Shown here in pieces: positions 31,519 to 38,451 of a DNA stretch of 38,697 nt. A program made the translations under genes and the position numbers. Source of the DNA: a virus; IMG/VR virus record IMGVR_UViG_3300041955_001933, positions 1 to 38,697 of that record; one strand, given 5' to 3'. Every line of letters begins with the position of its first letter. The first letter of the stretch is position 1. The notes under the pieces were generated by a model that did no database searches, was not told the origin of the DNA, and saw only the letters and a program-made list of their open reading frames with translations.

Positions 31519-31772
31519 GATTGGACCATCCCGCCGCGGTGCGCGGCCCTTTGGCATCCTGCGCAGCGGCAACGGACCGTGCTGCGCAGGTCGCGGATCG
31601 CCCCGAAGGCACCCGGCGTCGCCCATGTGCGCTTTCGCCCGCGCTTGCGCTCCGGCCGTCCGCCAGCCCGATACGAAATGCGCCGCGCCAGGAGGTCAAT
31701 GGCTCGCCGGAATGCCTCGCCTATCCTCGCCTTCCGCTCCAGCGGATCCCCGGGCAACTCCCTCCGCTTCAC
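31515..31772 (-). CDS. small basic protein with Cys cluster
   Basis: An 85-residue Arg-rich protein. GTG 31772 overlaps the previous stop and follows GGAGGG. It ends with VRCRCAGCQRA, a Cys cluster that could bind metal. It is probably DNA- or RNA-binding. Confidence 0.6.
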   Translation of the reverse strand: MKRRELPGDPLERKARIGEAFRRAIDLLARRISYRAGGRPERKRGRKRTWATPGAFGAIRDLRSTVRCRCAGCQRAAHRGGMVQS

Positions 31773-31954
31773 GCGGCCCTCCGATCTCCGACAAAGCAAT
31801 CAGCCAGTTCCTGCCTCTCCATCTCCTCGCGCCATGCCCGCAACTCGTCGAGCGCGTCACCCAGGAGGGCCTCGAGACTCGGGTCAACAGTCACTTGATG
31901 CTCTATTAGCCCTTCGATCTCGTCGATCCTTCTGATGACGTCGCGCGGCCTCAT
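31769..31954 (-). CDS. small acidic helical protein
   Basis: A 61-residue protein (MRPRDVIRRIDEIEGLIEHQ, then EALLGDALDELRAWREEMER), all helical. The ATG at 31954 follows GGGAGGG. The function is unknown. Confidence 0.62.
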   Translation of the reverse strand: MRPRDVIRRIDEIEGLIEHQVTVDPSLEALLGDALDELRAWREEMERQELADCFVGDRRAA

Positions 31955-31988
31955 GGACCCTCCCGCTTAATTCCCCCCGGCTGCCAGT

Positions 31989-32987
31989 TCACCGGGGGGC
32001 CGTGCCATCCTGCGCAACCGCCGGGCGCTGCCCTCCTTTGCCCCGAGCGGCCATGCTATCGTCGGGCGCGGCTTCGGGAGCACCGCTGGCTCGGCTTGCC
32101 GGGTTCCCCGCGCTCACCCCGGCCCCAGCCCTCACGTCCGATAGCATGTCTCGCTGTGTGTGGGATTCAGGGAATTCATTCCACTCCCGCCCGTCAAGCA
32201 ACCGCCCGCCCGACGTCGGCCTCGGCCCGCCCCATTGTTTGAAGAAGAAGGGGACGCCGGCTGCCTGGCACTGGTCCCGGATCGAGCGGACCCAGGCGAG
32301 CGATTCTGCTTTTGGTTCCCAGGAAGAGAGGATTGGCTTCGTGTAGATATTGAATTGGTGGGACACTAGTTCCACCAGCGCCCGCTCCGGGGGTCCGCCG
32401 CTCTCGCCGCCGACGACGACCCACTCGAGCCCAGGCTTGTGGTAACTACATCCGGTATGCCCAAACTCTCCGAATAGATCCACCGGACCTAGCAGCGGCT
32501 CCAGGTTGACCCCGCGCACGGCCGCCCTGGTCTCCATCAGGGTCTGCACCTCGCGGTCGGACTCCTCCTGGGCCGATACGCTGACCAGCAACCAGACATT
32601 CGGCCAGGGGTCCCGCCAGAAGAGGCCCTCCTGGATGGGGGCGCGCCAGGGGAGAAGTTCACTCCCGCGCAGCATCCGCTTCGTCGGGATAATGAATGTG
32701 TGGTCCGGGCAGGCCTTCATGATCGCCCAGGCATCGGCCCGCCACGGATCCGCCTCCTCGATGAAGAAGTCGCTCCAGGAGCAGACAAGGATCCGCTTGG
32801 GCTCCTTCCAGTGCAGCGGCGCATGGAAGGTCCCGTCCTTCGAGCGCACGACGGTCTTCGGATCCTGCCCGTACATCCGCTTCTCGCGGAACATGTAGCA
32901 GTGCGCGCACCCCGAGGAGACCGGATGGCATCCCTGCCACGGGTTCCAGGTCGCGTCGCACCATTGGATCCCGGTCGTCTTGCCCAT
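31989..32987 (-). CDS. DUF5131 (phage gp37/gp68-like) protein
   Basis: A 332-residue protein of the phage gp37/gp68 (DUF5131) family. It begins MGKTTGIQWCDATWNPWQGC, with Cys20-x6-Cys27-x2-Cys30, and continues with SWSDFFIEEADPWRADAWAI and NVWLLVSVSAQEESDREVQT. The barrel-like order and Cys triad recall radical-SAM proteins, but the spacing differs from the classical CxxxCxxC and the activity is not known. ATG 32987 is seven bases from AAGGG; GTG 32990 is an alternative. The family is widespread as phage cargo. Confidence 0.85.
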   Translation of the reverse strand: MGKTTGIQWCDATWNPWQGCHPVSSGCAHCYMFREKRMYGQDPKTVVRSKDGTFHAPLHWKEPKRILVCSWSDFFIEEADPWRADAWAIMKACPDHTFIIPTKRMLRGSELLPWRAPIQEGLFWRDPWPNVWLLVSVSAQEESDREVQTLMETRAAVRGVNLEPLLGPVDLFGEFGHTGCSYHKPGLEWVVVGGESGGPPERALVELVSHQFNIYTKPILSSWEPKAESLAWVRSIRDQCQAAGVPFFFKQWGGPRPTSGGRLLDGREWNEFPESHTQRDMLSDVRAGAGVSAGNPASRASGAPEAAPDDSMAARGKGGQRPAVAQDGTAPR

Positions 32988-32997
32988 CACCAGGCCC

Positions 32998-33156
32998 TTA
33001 GACCATCGCCAGCAAGCGCGGAATGCCCGTCAGCCACCAGAACCGACGGAACCAGCCGAACCGACCGTGTTCCCGGCAGCACGGGGCGTCGTCTACCTCG
33101 GTCGTGAACTCCTCGCCGCACCTCGGGCACAGCCTGAGACCTCGAACCTTGGACAT
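32998..33156 (-). CDS. tiny zinc-ribbon protein
   Basis: A 52-residue protein, MSKVRGLRLCPRCGEEFTTE..., with a CPRC pair and a later CC, then aromatic FGWFRRFWWL. Two ATGs (33159, 33156) follow GAGGGG. It sits tightly between two supported genes. Confidence 0.55.
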   Translation of the reverse strand: MSKVRGLRLCPRCGEEFTTEVDDAPCCREHGRFGWFRRFWWLTGIPRLLAMV

Positions 33157-33166
33157 CATCCCCTCA

Positions 33167-33595
33167 CTATGCGCCTCCGCGCTCCTCGATCCGCCGGGCC
33201 GCCAAACGGATCAGGTCGATGGCCCGATGGCACTCCTCGATCACGGCCAGCAGTTCCGCACTGATCCGCGCCGCGCCCAGGGCGACAGCTGCGCCGTCCT
33301 CCCGCCGCTGCGCCGGCATCGGATGCGCCGCCAACTTCCGCCTGACCGGCAGGTTCGACCTGCGGCTCGCGGATCGCGGCTCCCCATTGCATGCCGCCTC
33401 GTGCCGCGCGAGCTGGTTGACCCCGATCTCCCGCCCACAGCCCTTCTTACAGGCCTCCTTCCGAAATTCCATTGGCATCGCTCCCTTCTTGCCGTCCGAC
33501 CCCCCGAGCAGGTCCAGCCCCTTGGCGTGGCAGTCCCCACAGATCTCGCCGATGAAGTACGCCTTCTCGTTGTGACACCTCGGGCACTCGCGCAT
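33167..33595 (-). CDS. double zinc-finger early protein
   Basis: A 142-residue protein: CPRCH...CGDC ribbon at about 4-22, CKKGCGREIGVNQLARHEAA (a C-x3-C with a downstream His, about 47-66), then a basic repeat-like linker and a C-terminal helix (AELLAVIEECHRAIDLIRLA). ATG 33595 follows AGGA. The second Met pair near 33479 could be an internal start. Confidence 0.62.
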   Translation of the reverse strand: MRECPRCHNEKAYFIGEICGDCHAKGLDLLGGSDGKKGAMPMEFRKEACKKGCGREIGVNQLARHEAACNGEPRSASRRSNLPVRRKLAAHPMPAQRREDGAAVALGAARISAELLAVIEECHRAIDLIRLAARRIEERGGA

Positions 33596-33602
33596 CCCAA
33601 TC

Positions 33603-33866
33603 CTACTGCTCCGCGGTCCGCTGGCATGCTGGCAAACTGGCGGGTTGCGCTGGCGGCTTCTCTGCCGCCCTCGCCGCGATCTGCTTAGCGGCCGCCCGCA
33701 GGCACCCCAGGCACCGAAAGACGCCTTTGTCCCATCGCTCGAACGCCACGAACGCTCCCCACTCACGCTTCAGGCACGGGCGGCAGAATCCCCGGTGGAC
33801 CGGCCCGACGAATACGACCAGGCCGGGTACCGCGATCAGCCCCCGCGCCTCCGGTTCTCCCCTCAC
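33603..33866 (-). CDS. small zinc-ribbon protein
   Basis: An 87-residue protein with FCRPCLKREWG and FRCLGCLRAA, two Cys pairs about 20 residues apart, and a Pro/Ala/Cys tail encoded by GGCATGCTGGCAAACTGG repeats. GTG 33866 overlaps the previous stop. Confidence 0.58.
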   Translation of the reverse strand: MRGEPEARGLIAVPGLVVFVGPVHRGFCRPCLKREWGAFVAFERWDKGVFRCLGCLRAAAKQIAARAAEKPPAQPASLPACQRTAEQ

Positions 33867-34015
33867 GTTTCACGCCCGCCATCAGGCGCCGGCGCCCCGC
33901 ATTGAAGCGGGGGATGGCTCATGAGGCCGATCCTGCGCCTGCGCGCCGGTGCCCGTGGCTCGCCGGCCTGGGGGTATATGCGGCCGGCTGTGGCGGTGGG
34001 CCCGCCCTCGTGCAT
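33863..34015 (-). CDS. tiny coupled protein
   Basis: A 50-residue frame, MHEGGPTATAGRIYPQAGEP..., that fills the gap exactly: ATG 34015 overlaps the previous stop (TGATG), and its stop overlaps the next start (GTGA). It is Arg/Pro-rich with no family. Support is the double overlap. Confidence 0.5.
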   Translation of the reverse strand: MHEGGPTATAGRIYPQAGEPRAPARRRRIGLMSHPPLQCGAPAPDGGRET

Positions 34016-34302
34016 CACGGCCAGTCCCCGTAGCCCATGGGGAACGGCTTCAAGTCTTCATGTCCCCCCCTCTGCTCCCCGCCCCGGTCTGCCCCCGCCG
34101 CCTCCACGGCCAGGCGCCGGGCCTCGATGTACTCCGGCGTCACGAGGCTCAAATCATCCTGCTGGCCCTCGTGGTACGTCGCCCATACTGCTCGTTTGAG
34201 CAGTATCGGCACCCGCCGCCAGTGCGGCCGGCACATGAGCCAGTAGTACGGGATCCGCTGGTCGCACCCCAGCACCGGACATGGCCTCGTCGCCGGCCTC
34301 AT
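34015..34302 (-). CDS. small Cys-containing early protein
   Basis: A 95-residue protein with CPVLGCDQRIPYYWLMCRPH (Cys/His quartet, about 8-27), a pattern of small phage zinc fingers, then a polar helix. ATG 34302 has GGAG and overlaps the ATPase gene's stop. Confidence 0.62.
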   Translation of the reverse strand: MRPATRPCPVLGCDQRIPYYWLMCRPHWRRVPILLKRAVWATYHEGQQDDLSLVTPEYIEARRLAVEAAGADRGGEQRGGHEDLKPFPMGYGDWP

Positions 34303-35414
34303 TTCTCCGCGTCCTCGAGCTGGGCGTCCACGACCGCCGCGACCCGGTCCAGGGTGGTCATCGTCACGCGGCCGCCATCCTTCGCGGCCTCGATCGCCGC
34401 TTGCTGGCAGTACAGGGCGACAGCGCGGAAGGCGCCGGGCCCCTGGGCCCGCGCGACGAGCCGCTCCAGGACCTCGGCGTCATAACTCTCCAGGTGCCTC
34501 GCGACAATGGCCTCCACGTCCTGGCGGTGGGCCTTCCGGCGAAGGAACTTCTTCGCGCCGAGGCGGGTGGTGAACTTCTCCATCCGCTCGGCCGTCCGGT
34601 CGTTCTCCAGGTTTCGCCAGAAGCGCTCGTTGCTGACAAAGGCAAGGCCGATCGCCGTCCGTTCCCAGAGCTGGCGAAGCATCTCCATGGTCTTCTCCCC
34701 CAGCTCTCCGTCCAGGTGCTCCGCCTCGTCCACGATCAAGAGCCGACCGCTGTTGGCCAGCTTGACCACGACCTGCTCGTAGAGGTCGGCGAACCGGGCG
34801 TGCGCGGCCATCTTCAACTTGCCCGCGAGGTGCCCCAGGAAGGCCCTGGGCGCCCGGATCTGGTACCCGCAGAGGACGTAGATCACGCCCTCGTTGGTCT
34901 CTGCGTAATGGCGGCAGGAGATCGTCTTGCCCATCCCGCTCCGCCCCACGTCCGCCACCATCCGGTGGCCGTCGTGCGCATCCTGGAGCACGGCCAGGGT
35001 GTGGCGCGCTGGGCGCGTCTCCACAAATTCCGCCTCGGTCACCTGATCCGCCCGCCGCCCCTCGCGCGCGAGGTAGCGGGAGATCGTCCGGGCGAAGGCC
35101 GGCTCCTGCTTTGGGACGGGGAACTTGCCGGACAGGAACTGGTTGACATAAGCTGGATTTGAGCCGATGGCCCGGGCGACGTCGGCCTGCGTAGCGCCGC
35201 TGCGCTCGATGTAGCCGGCCAAGTCCGACCGGACGAGGGAGATAAAGGCGTCGGTGCGCGCCACCTTACTGGCGGCCCGGACCTGTTCCGGATCGCGACT
35301 CAGTCCTTCGATGATCCGCGCCGCACTCGCCTTCGGATCGAGCCTGACGGGCCCGTCCTCGGTCTCCGGTCTTGGCTCATGGCTCATGGCTCGTACTGCT
35401 GCTGCCTGTGGCAT
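34299..35414 (-). CDS. MuB-like AAA+ target-DNA activator
   Basis: A 371-residue protein. The first 25 residues are partly repeat-encoded (AVRAMSHEPRPETEDG). Then comes an XRE-like HTH (ATQADVARAIGSNPAYVNQF, about 74-93), an AAA+ core with Walker A GRSGMGKT at 157-164 and Walker B LLIVDEAEH (Asp229/Glu230), and a C-terminal helical domain (FRAVALYCQQAAIEAAKDGG). In Mu, B binds ATP and target DNA, activates A and gives target immunity. ATG 35414 follows AGGAG and lies one base past the transposase stop. Confidence 0.9.
   Translation of the reverse strand: MPQAAAVRAMSHEPRPETEDGPVRLDPKASAARIIEGLSRDPEQVRAASKVARTDAFISLVRSDLAGYIERSGATQADVARAIGSNPAYVNQFLSGKFPVPKQEPAFARTISRYLAREGRRADQVTEAEFVETRPARHTLAVLQDAHDGHRMVADVGRSGMGKTISCRHYAETNEGVIYVLCGYQIRAPRAFLGHLAGKLKMAAHARFADLYEQVVVKLANSGRLLIVDEAEHLDGELGEKTMEMLRQLWERTAIGLAFVSNERFWRNLENDRTAERMEKFTTRLGAKKFLRRKAHRQDVEAIVARHLESYDAEVLERLVARAQGPGAFRAVALYCQQAAIEAAKDGGRVTMTTLDRVAAVVDAQLEDAEK
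35360..35402 (-). repeat. TGGCTCATGGCTCATGG-type repeat at the 5' end of the MuB-like gene
   Basis: The plus strand reads CTCGGTCTCCGGTC followed by CTTGGCTCATGGCTCATGG. It encodes the N-terminal low-complexity residues of the ATPase. Confidence 0.75.
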
Positions 35415-35415
35415 G

Positions 35416-37545
35416 TCAGTCTCCTGTGACTCTCGCGGCCCGGGCCGCGTACCGTTCCTCCAGGACCTGATCGCTCAGATCCGCGGCATTCGGCTTCCGA
35501 ACCCGCGCGGCTCTCGGCTCTAGGCTCCCCGGCTCCTCATCCTGGATCCTCGCCCGCACGGCATGGAGCCGCGCATCCTCCGTCGGCGGATGCGCCACCA
35601 GGCGAGCCGATTCCCGGGCGCCGGTAGAGACCGGAAGGATCTGGGGGACGCCGGGCCGACCTGGCGGCGCGGGGGGCCGCGCCGTGCCGTGGGCGTCGGT
35701 GGGCAGCGCGTTGGCGTAATGGTCGCGGAGGACCCGCTTGAGCCCGTCGGGTTCGTTCCGCGCAGCCCGCTGCTCGGCCTGGACCGCCCGCCCCTGGGCC
35801 CGATGGCGGGCCTGCTGCCGCTTCGCCTCGGCGATCGCGGCGCTGGGCACTGCGCCGAACCCGAGCAAGGTCTTCTCCACGAGCCAGCCAATGGGGCTGT
35901 CGTCGGCGTCCACCAGGAAGACGCGGCTGGCGTCCTGTGGGTCGTAGCGCGCGCGGGCTTCTTTCCCCTCCCACCCATAGAGACAGTCGAGGTTCTCGAC
36001 GGCGGGCGTGTAGCGACGTCCCAGCAGGCTCACCTGGTTGCGCCGCACGGTGACCGTCGGGGATCGCATCAGGAAATACCTGAGCTGCTCCCGCGTGGCC
36101 CTGCGGACCTGCACCTGGCCGATGAGCTCGGCCCACACCTGATTCGGGCTCCGCCCGTTCATGCCCTGGCCGGCGTGCGCCCGCTCGTGGTAGTCAGTCT
36201 CGATCCAGCCGGTGATCACGCGCTCCACCTCGGCGAACGTGGGCAGCTTGCCTGCGCTGAGGACTTCCTTCAGCCGCTCCGGCTTCATTTCGGTGGACCG
36301 GCCGCAGTAGGTATCGAAGAATTTCCCGACGTTCTCCTCGAGGGTCCCGAACCAGCGCTCGATCGGCTTTGCGCGGGCATTAAACGGGTCCGCGAAATGC
36401 GCCTGCACCCCGAGCTGGTCGCACAAGCTCCGGCAGCGCCCCTCATCCAGGCCGAGCCGGAAGACCTTGCCCCGGCCGCCCGTGACGGACCGGGCGCGGA
36501 AATCCTTCCCGTTGTCCACGTAGAGGTGATCGGGGATCCCCCAGAGAAGGATGGCCTTGCCCAGGCAGTAGAGGACGACGTCCTGGTTCGGCTGCGTGGA
36601 GAGGACGATCACCACGCGGCGGGTCCGGAGGTCCTGGAGCGCCGTGATATACGGCCGGCACCGCCTTCCCTGCTGGTCGAGACAGATCACGTCGAGGGGC
36701 GAGTGGTCCATGCAGAACCACTCGAGGGGGAGGATCGTTTCGTAGTCACGCTCGATGAATGGCCCGACGTTCCGATAGGCCTTCGCTCCCATCCGGAGCG
36801 CGGCCTTCTCCTCGGCGGAGAGGTGCCCCAGCATGTAGCGGACCGCGTGCAGCGTGGGCGCCGGCCCGGGACTCGCCTGGCGGGCCCGCACGATGAGAAA
36901 GGCACGATAGCTCGTCGCGGCCTTTGGCTGGGCCTGATCGCCCCACACGCTCAGGAAGAGTGCCTTGTCGGCGCCGGCCAGGCTGGTGCTCCGTCCACCG
37001 GAGTAGCGGGGAACGAGGCCGGCAGGCCCCTGGGCCTGGTGCGCCGCCGCCCAGGCGTACAAGCTCGCCTTGCTGACGCACTGGCCGGCCTCGCGCTGGA
37101 TCCGCACGAATTCCCGCGTCGCCTCGGTCCTGCCTCGTGGTCCGTGGTCTTGTGGTCCCGTGGTCCCGACGAACTGGCGCCAGCCAGTCAGGAGGGCGAG
37201 CCTTCGATCCGCCTCCGCCCGATCCCTCGGGCTCGCCGTCTCGTACCCGCTCCCCGCCTTCGGTTCCTGGACCTCCGACGTCGGACCTTGAACATTGGAC
37301 GCCGCGCGCTGGAGCGCGCGGACCTGCACCACTCCCGGCAGCGCGGTCAGCGCGATCTCGAGCCGCTTCCCCCGGCTCTCCCGGGCCGAGACATATCGGT
37401 GATCCCAACCTTCGGCCAGGATCCGCTTGCGCACGGCCCGCGCCGTGATCCCCAGTAGCTCCGCCGTCACGGTCGCGGGGACGAAGGTCTCCTGCGCCCC
37501 GGCTCTCTCGTCCTCGGTCTCAGCATGTGGACTTATCTTTTCCAT
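35416..37545 (-). CDS. MuA-like DDE transposase
   Basis: A 709-residue transposase. The N-terminal DNA-binding region (TAELLGITARAVRKRILAEG, about 28-47) is followed by repeat-encoded linkers, a second helical domain and the RNase-H core with Asp280 (WFCMDHSPLD), Asp344 (LYVDNGKDF) and Glu396 (AKPIERWFGTLE). This spacing is close to MuA 269/336/392. A beta-barrel-like and basic C-terminal part contacts the MuB-like partner. It joins phage ends to target DNA for integration and lytic replication. ATG 37545 follows GAGGT. Low-complexity insertions at about residues 77-95 and 125-139 are unusual. Confidence 0.95.
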   Translation of the reverse strand: MEKISPHAETEDERAGAQETFVPATVTAELLGITARAVRKRILAEGWDHRYVSARESRGKRLEIALTALPGVVQVRALQRAASNVQGPTSEVQEPKAGSGYETASPRDRAEADRRLALLTGWRQFVGTTGPQDHGPRGRTEATREFVRIQREAGQCVSKASLYAWAAAHQAQGPAGLVPRYSGGRSTSLAGADKALFLSVWGDQAQPKAATSYRAFLIVRARQASPGPAPTLHAVRYMLGHLSAEEKAALRMGAKAYRNVGPFIERDYETILPLEWFCMDHSPLDVICLDQQGRRCRPYITALQDLRTRRVVIVLSTQPNQDVVLYCLGKAILLWGIPDHLYVDNGKDFRARSVTGGRGKVFRLGLDEGRCRSLCDQLGVQAHFADPFNARAKPIERWFGTLEENVGKFFDTYCGRSTEMKPERLKEVLSAGKLPTFAEVERVITGWIETDYHERAHAGQGMNGRSPNQVWAELIGQVQVRRATREQLRYFLMRSPTVTVRRNQVSLLGRRYTPAVENLDCLYGWEGKEARARYDPQDASRVFLVDADDSPIGWLVEKTLLGFGAVPSAAIAEAKRQQARHRAQGRAVQAEQRAARNEPDGLKRVLRDHYANALPTDAHGTARPPAPPGRPGVPQILPVSTGARESARLVAHPPTEDARLHAVRARIQDEEPGSLEPRAARVRKPNAADLSDQVLEERYAARAARVTGD
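37130..37176 (-). repeat. GTGGTCC-type repeat inside the transposase gene
   Basis: Plus-strand CGTGGTCCGTGGTCTTGTGG and two GTCCCGTGGTCCC units encode GTTGPQDHGPRGRTEA within the transposase N-terminal half. Confidence 0.78.
37255..37315 (-). repeat. GGACCTTGAACATTGG-type repeat inside the transposase gene
   Basis: Plus-strand GGACCTCCGACGTCGGACC and TTGAACATTGGACG units encode RAASNVQGPTSEVQEPKAG. The same TTGGAC/GTCCAAGGTCC family recurs at 10197-10257, 13523 and 19430. Confidence 0.78.
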
Positions 37546-37578
37546 GTGACCTCGTGTGGTGTCGCCTGCCTCATCGGT

Positions 37579-37615
37579 CCCGGGTGGCGCCCGGGAGACC
37601 CCGCCGAAGCGGGGT
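37579..37615 (-). other. two hairpins before the transposase gene
   Basis: CCCGGG-TGGCG-CCCGGG and ACCCCGC with a four-base loop (TTCG on the minus strand) lie between the exported-protein gene and the transposase gene. No U-run follows. They may tune transposase expression. Confidence 0.5.
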
Positions 37616-37620
37616 TTCGG

Positions 37621-37932
37621 CTATCGTTGCGGCATCCCGACCGCACACGGCAGATCGCTCCAGCGCAGCCTTTCACGCGCCTCGGCGCACGTTAGCCCGT
37701 AAGGCCCGATCTGCCCTCCCCCGCCGCTCGCCGCCGGCGGAAAATCCGTCGGGCGGCTCTTCACCCGGGTCTCCTCCGTCGCGATCACATCGAGACTTTG
37801 CTGGATCGTCCGGACCTCGCGGCTCTCTGCCCTCGGCTCTCGGCTCCCCTTCATCTGTGCCAACGCCGGTCTCGCCGCCCCAGCGAAGCCACCGACTACC
37901 AGGACCATGACTGCGACGATCAACCTTTTCAT
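37621..37932 (-). CDS. exported small protein in the early region
   Basis: A 103-residue protein with a Sec signal peptide, MKRLIVAVMVLVVGGFAGAA then RPALA, and a predicted cut after ALA. The mature part starts with a repeat-encoded stretch (KGSREPRAESREV) and ends in a Cys-containing segment (YGLTCAEARERLRWSDLPCA). Two Cys could form a disulfide. A periplasmic protein between regulator and transposase genes is not part of Mu; exclusion of other phages is possible but unproven. ATG 37932 follows AGGAGGG. Confidence 0.68.
   Translation of the reverse strand: MKRLIVAVMVLVVGGFAGAARPALAQMKGSREPRAESREVRTIQQSLDVIATEETRVKSRPTDFPPAASGGGGQIGPYGLTCAEARERLRWSDLPCAVGMPQR
37815..37855 (-). repeat. CTCTGCCCTCGGCTCTCGG-type repeat in the exported-protein gene
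   Basis: Imperfect CGGCTCT units on the plus strand encode the start of the mature protein. The same family is found at about 35505-35530 in the transposase C-terminus. Confidence 0.72.
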
Positions 37933-38378
37933 TGCTGCCCTCCTTCCAGGATCTTCAACAGCGCACCCTCTTTTCGTGAGGCTTCCCGCCGGCGCCGGTA
38001 GAGCCTCCCCAGTTCGGCGTGGACTACGTCCTCCCTGCTGGCGATCCTCGCCCCCACAAGTCCCGCGGCATCGCGGACCAGGTCGAGGTCAGCCGTCACC
38101 GCACAGAACGCCGGCAGATACTCAGCGGGAAAGCGATGGCCCGCCTTTGACTCGGCGAGCCACGAGTTGATCTGGTGGGCTGAGATTTTCTCTCGGAGAA
38201 GGCAGGACATCCCGTCCGCGATTTGCTGGCGCGAGAGGCCCGAGCGCTTGATCGCCTTGGACATGAGGGCCTGCATGCGCCGGCCCCAGGCCATGTCAGT
38301 CCCAGGCTCGGCGGACTGGGCGGCGAGAGCGTCTAAGAGATTGAGCTGGGAAGGGCTCGCAGGGCCGCTTTTAGGCAT
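37929..38378 (-). CDS. putative early DNA-binding regulator
   Basis: A 149-residue helical protein with a probable HTH region (IKRSGLSRQQIADGMSCLLR, about 43-62) and conserved-looking LREKISAHQINSWLAESKAG. It is followed by EYLPAFCAVTADLDLVRDAA, as in proteins found just before the A gene in other transposable phages. The gene ends inside the start of the exported-protein gene. It might be a repressor or a Ner-like factor. Confidence 0.68.
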   Translation of the reverse strand: MPKSGPASPSQLNLLDALAAQSAEPGTDMAWGRRMQALMSKAIKRSGLSRQQIADGMSCLLREKISAHQINSWLAESKAGHRFPAEYLPAFCAVTADLDLVRDAAGLVGARIASREDVVHAELGRLYRRRREASRKEGALLKILEGGQQ

Positions 38379-38393
38379 TGACTTGCCCCCCTG

Positions 38394-38416
38394 CTACGGG
38401 ATAGATTTCCCAGTAG
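38394..38416. promoter_or_regulatory. operator-like inverted repeat
   Basis: Plus-strand CTAC-GGGA-TAGATT-TCCC-A-GTAG, an interrupted eight-base inverted repeat with one extra base in one arm, in the leader of the 149-residue regulator gene. It is a candidate binding site for one of the two adjacent HTH proteins. Confidence 0.45.
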
Positions 38417-38450
38417 AAAAAAGATCGACCCGCCGCGCGAGCTCTGCGGG
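38417..38450 (-). terminator. weak intrinsic terminator after the first HTH gene
   Basis: A five-pair GC stem with a 12-base loop, followed closely by six T on the minus strand. The stem is short, so it may be leaky. Confidence 0.42.
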
Positions 38451-38451
38451 C

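Noticed and set aside
35563-37458. A 631-codon plus-strand open frame
   Set aside because: It is antisense to the DDE transposase, whose catalytic residues are intact; GC-rich DNA gives long antisense frames.
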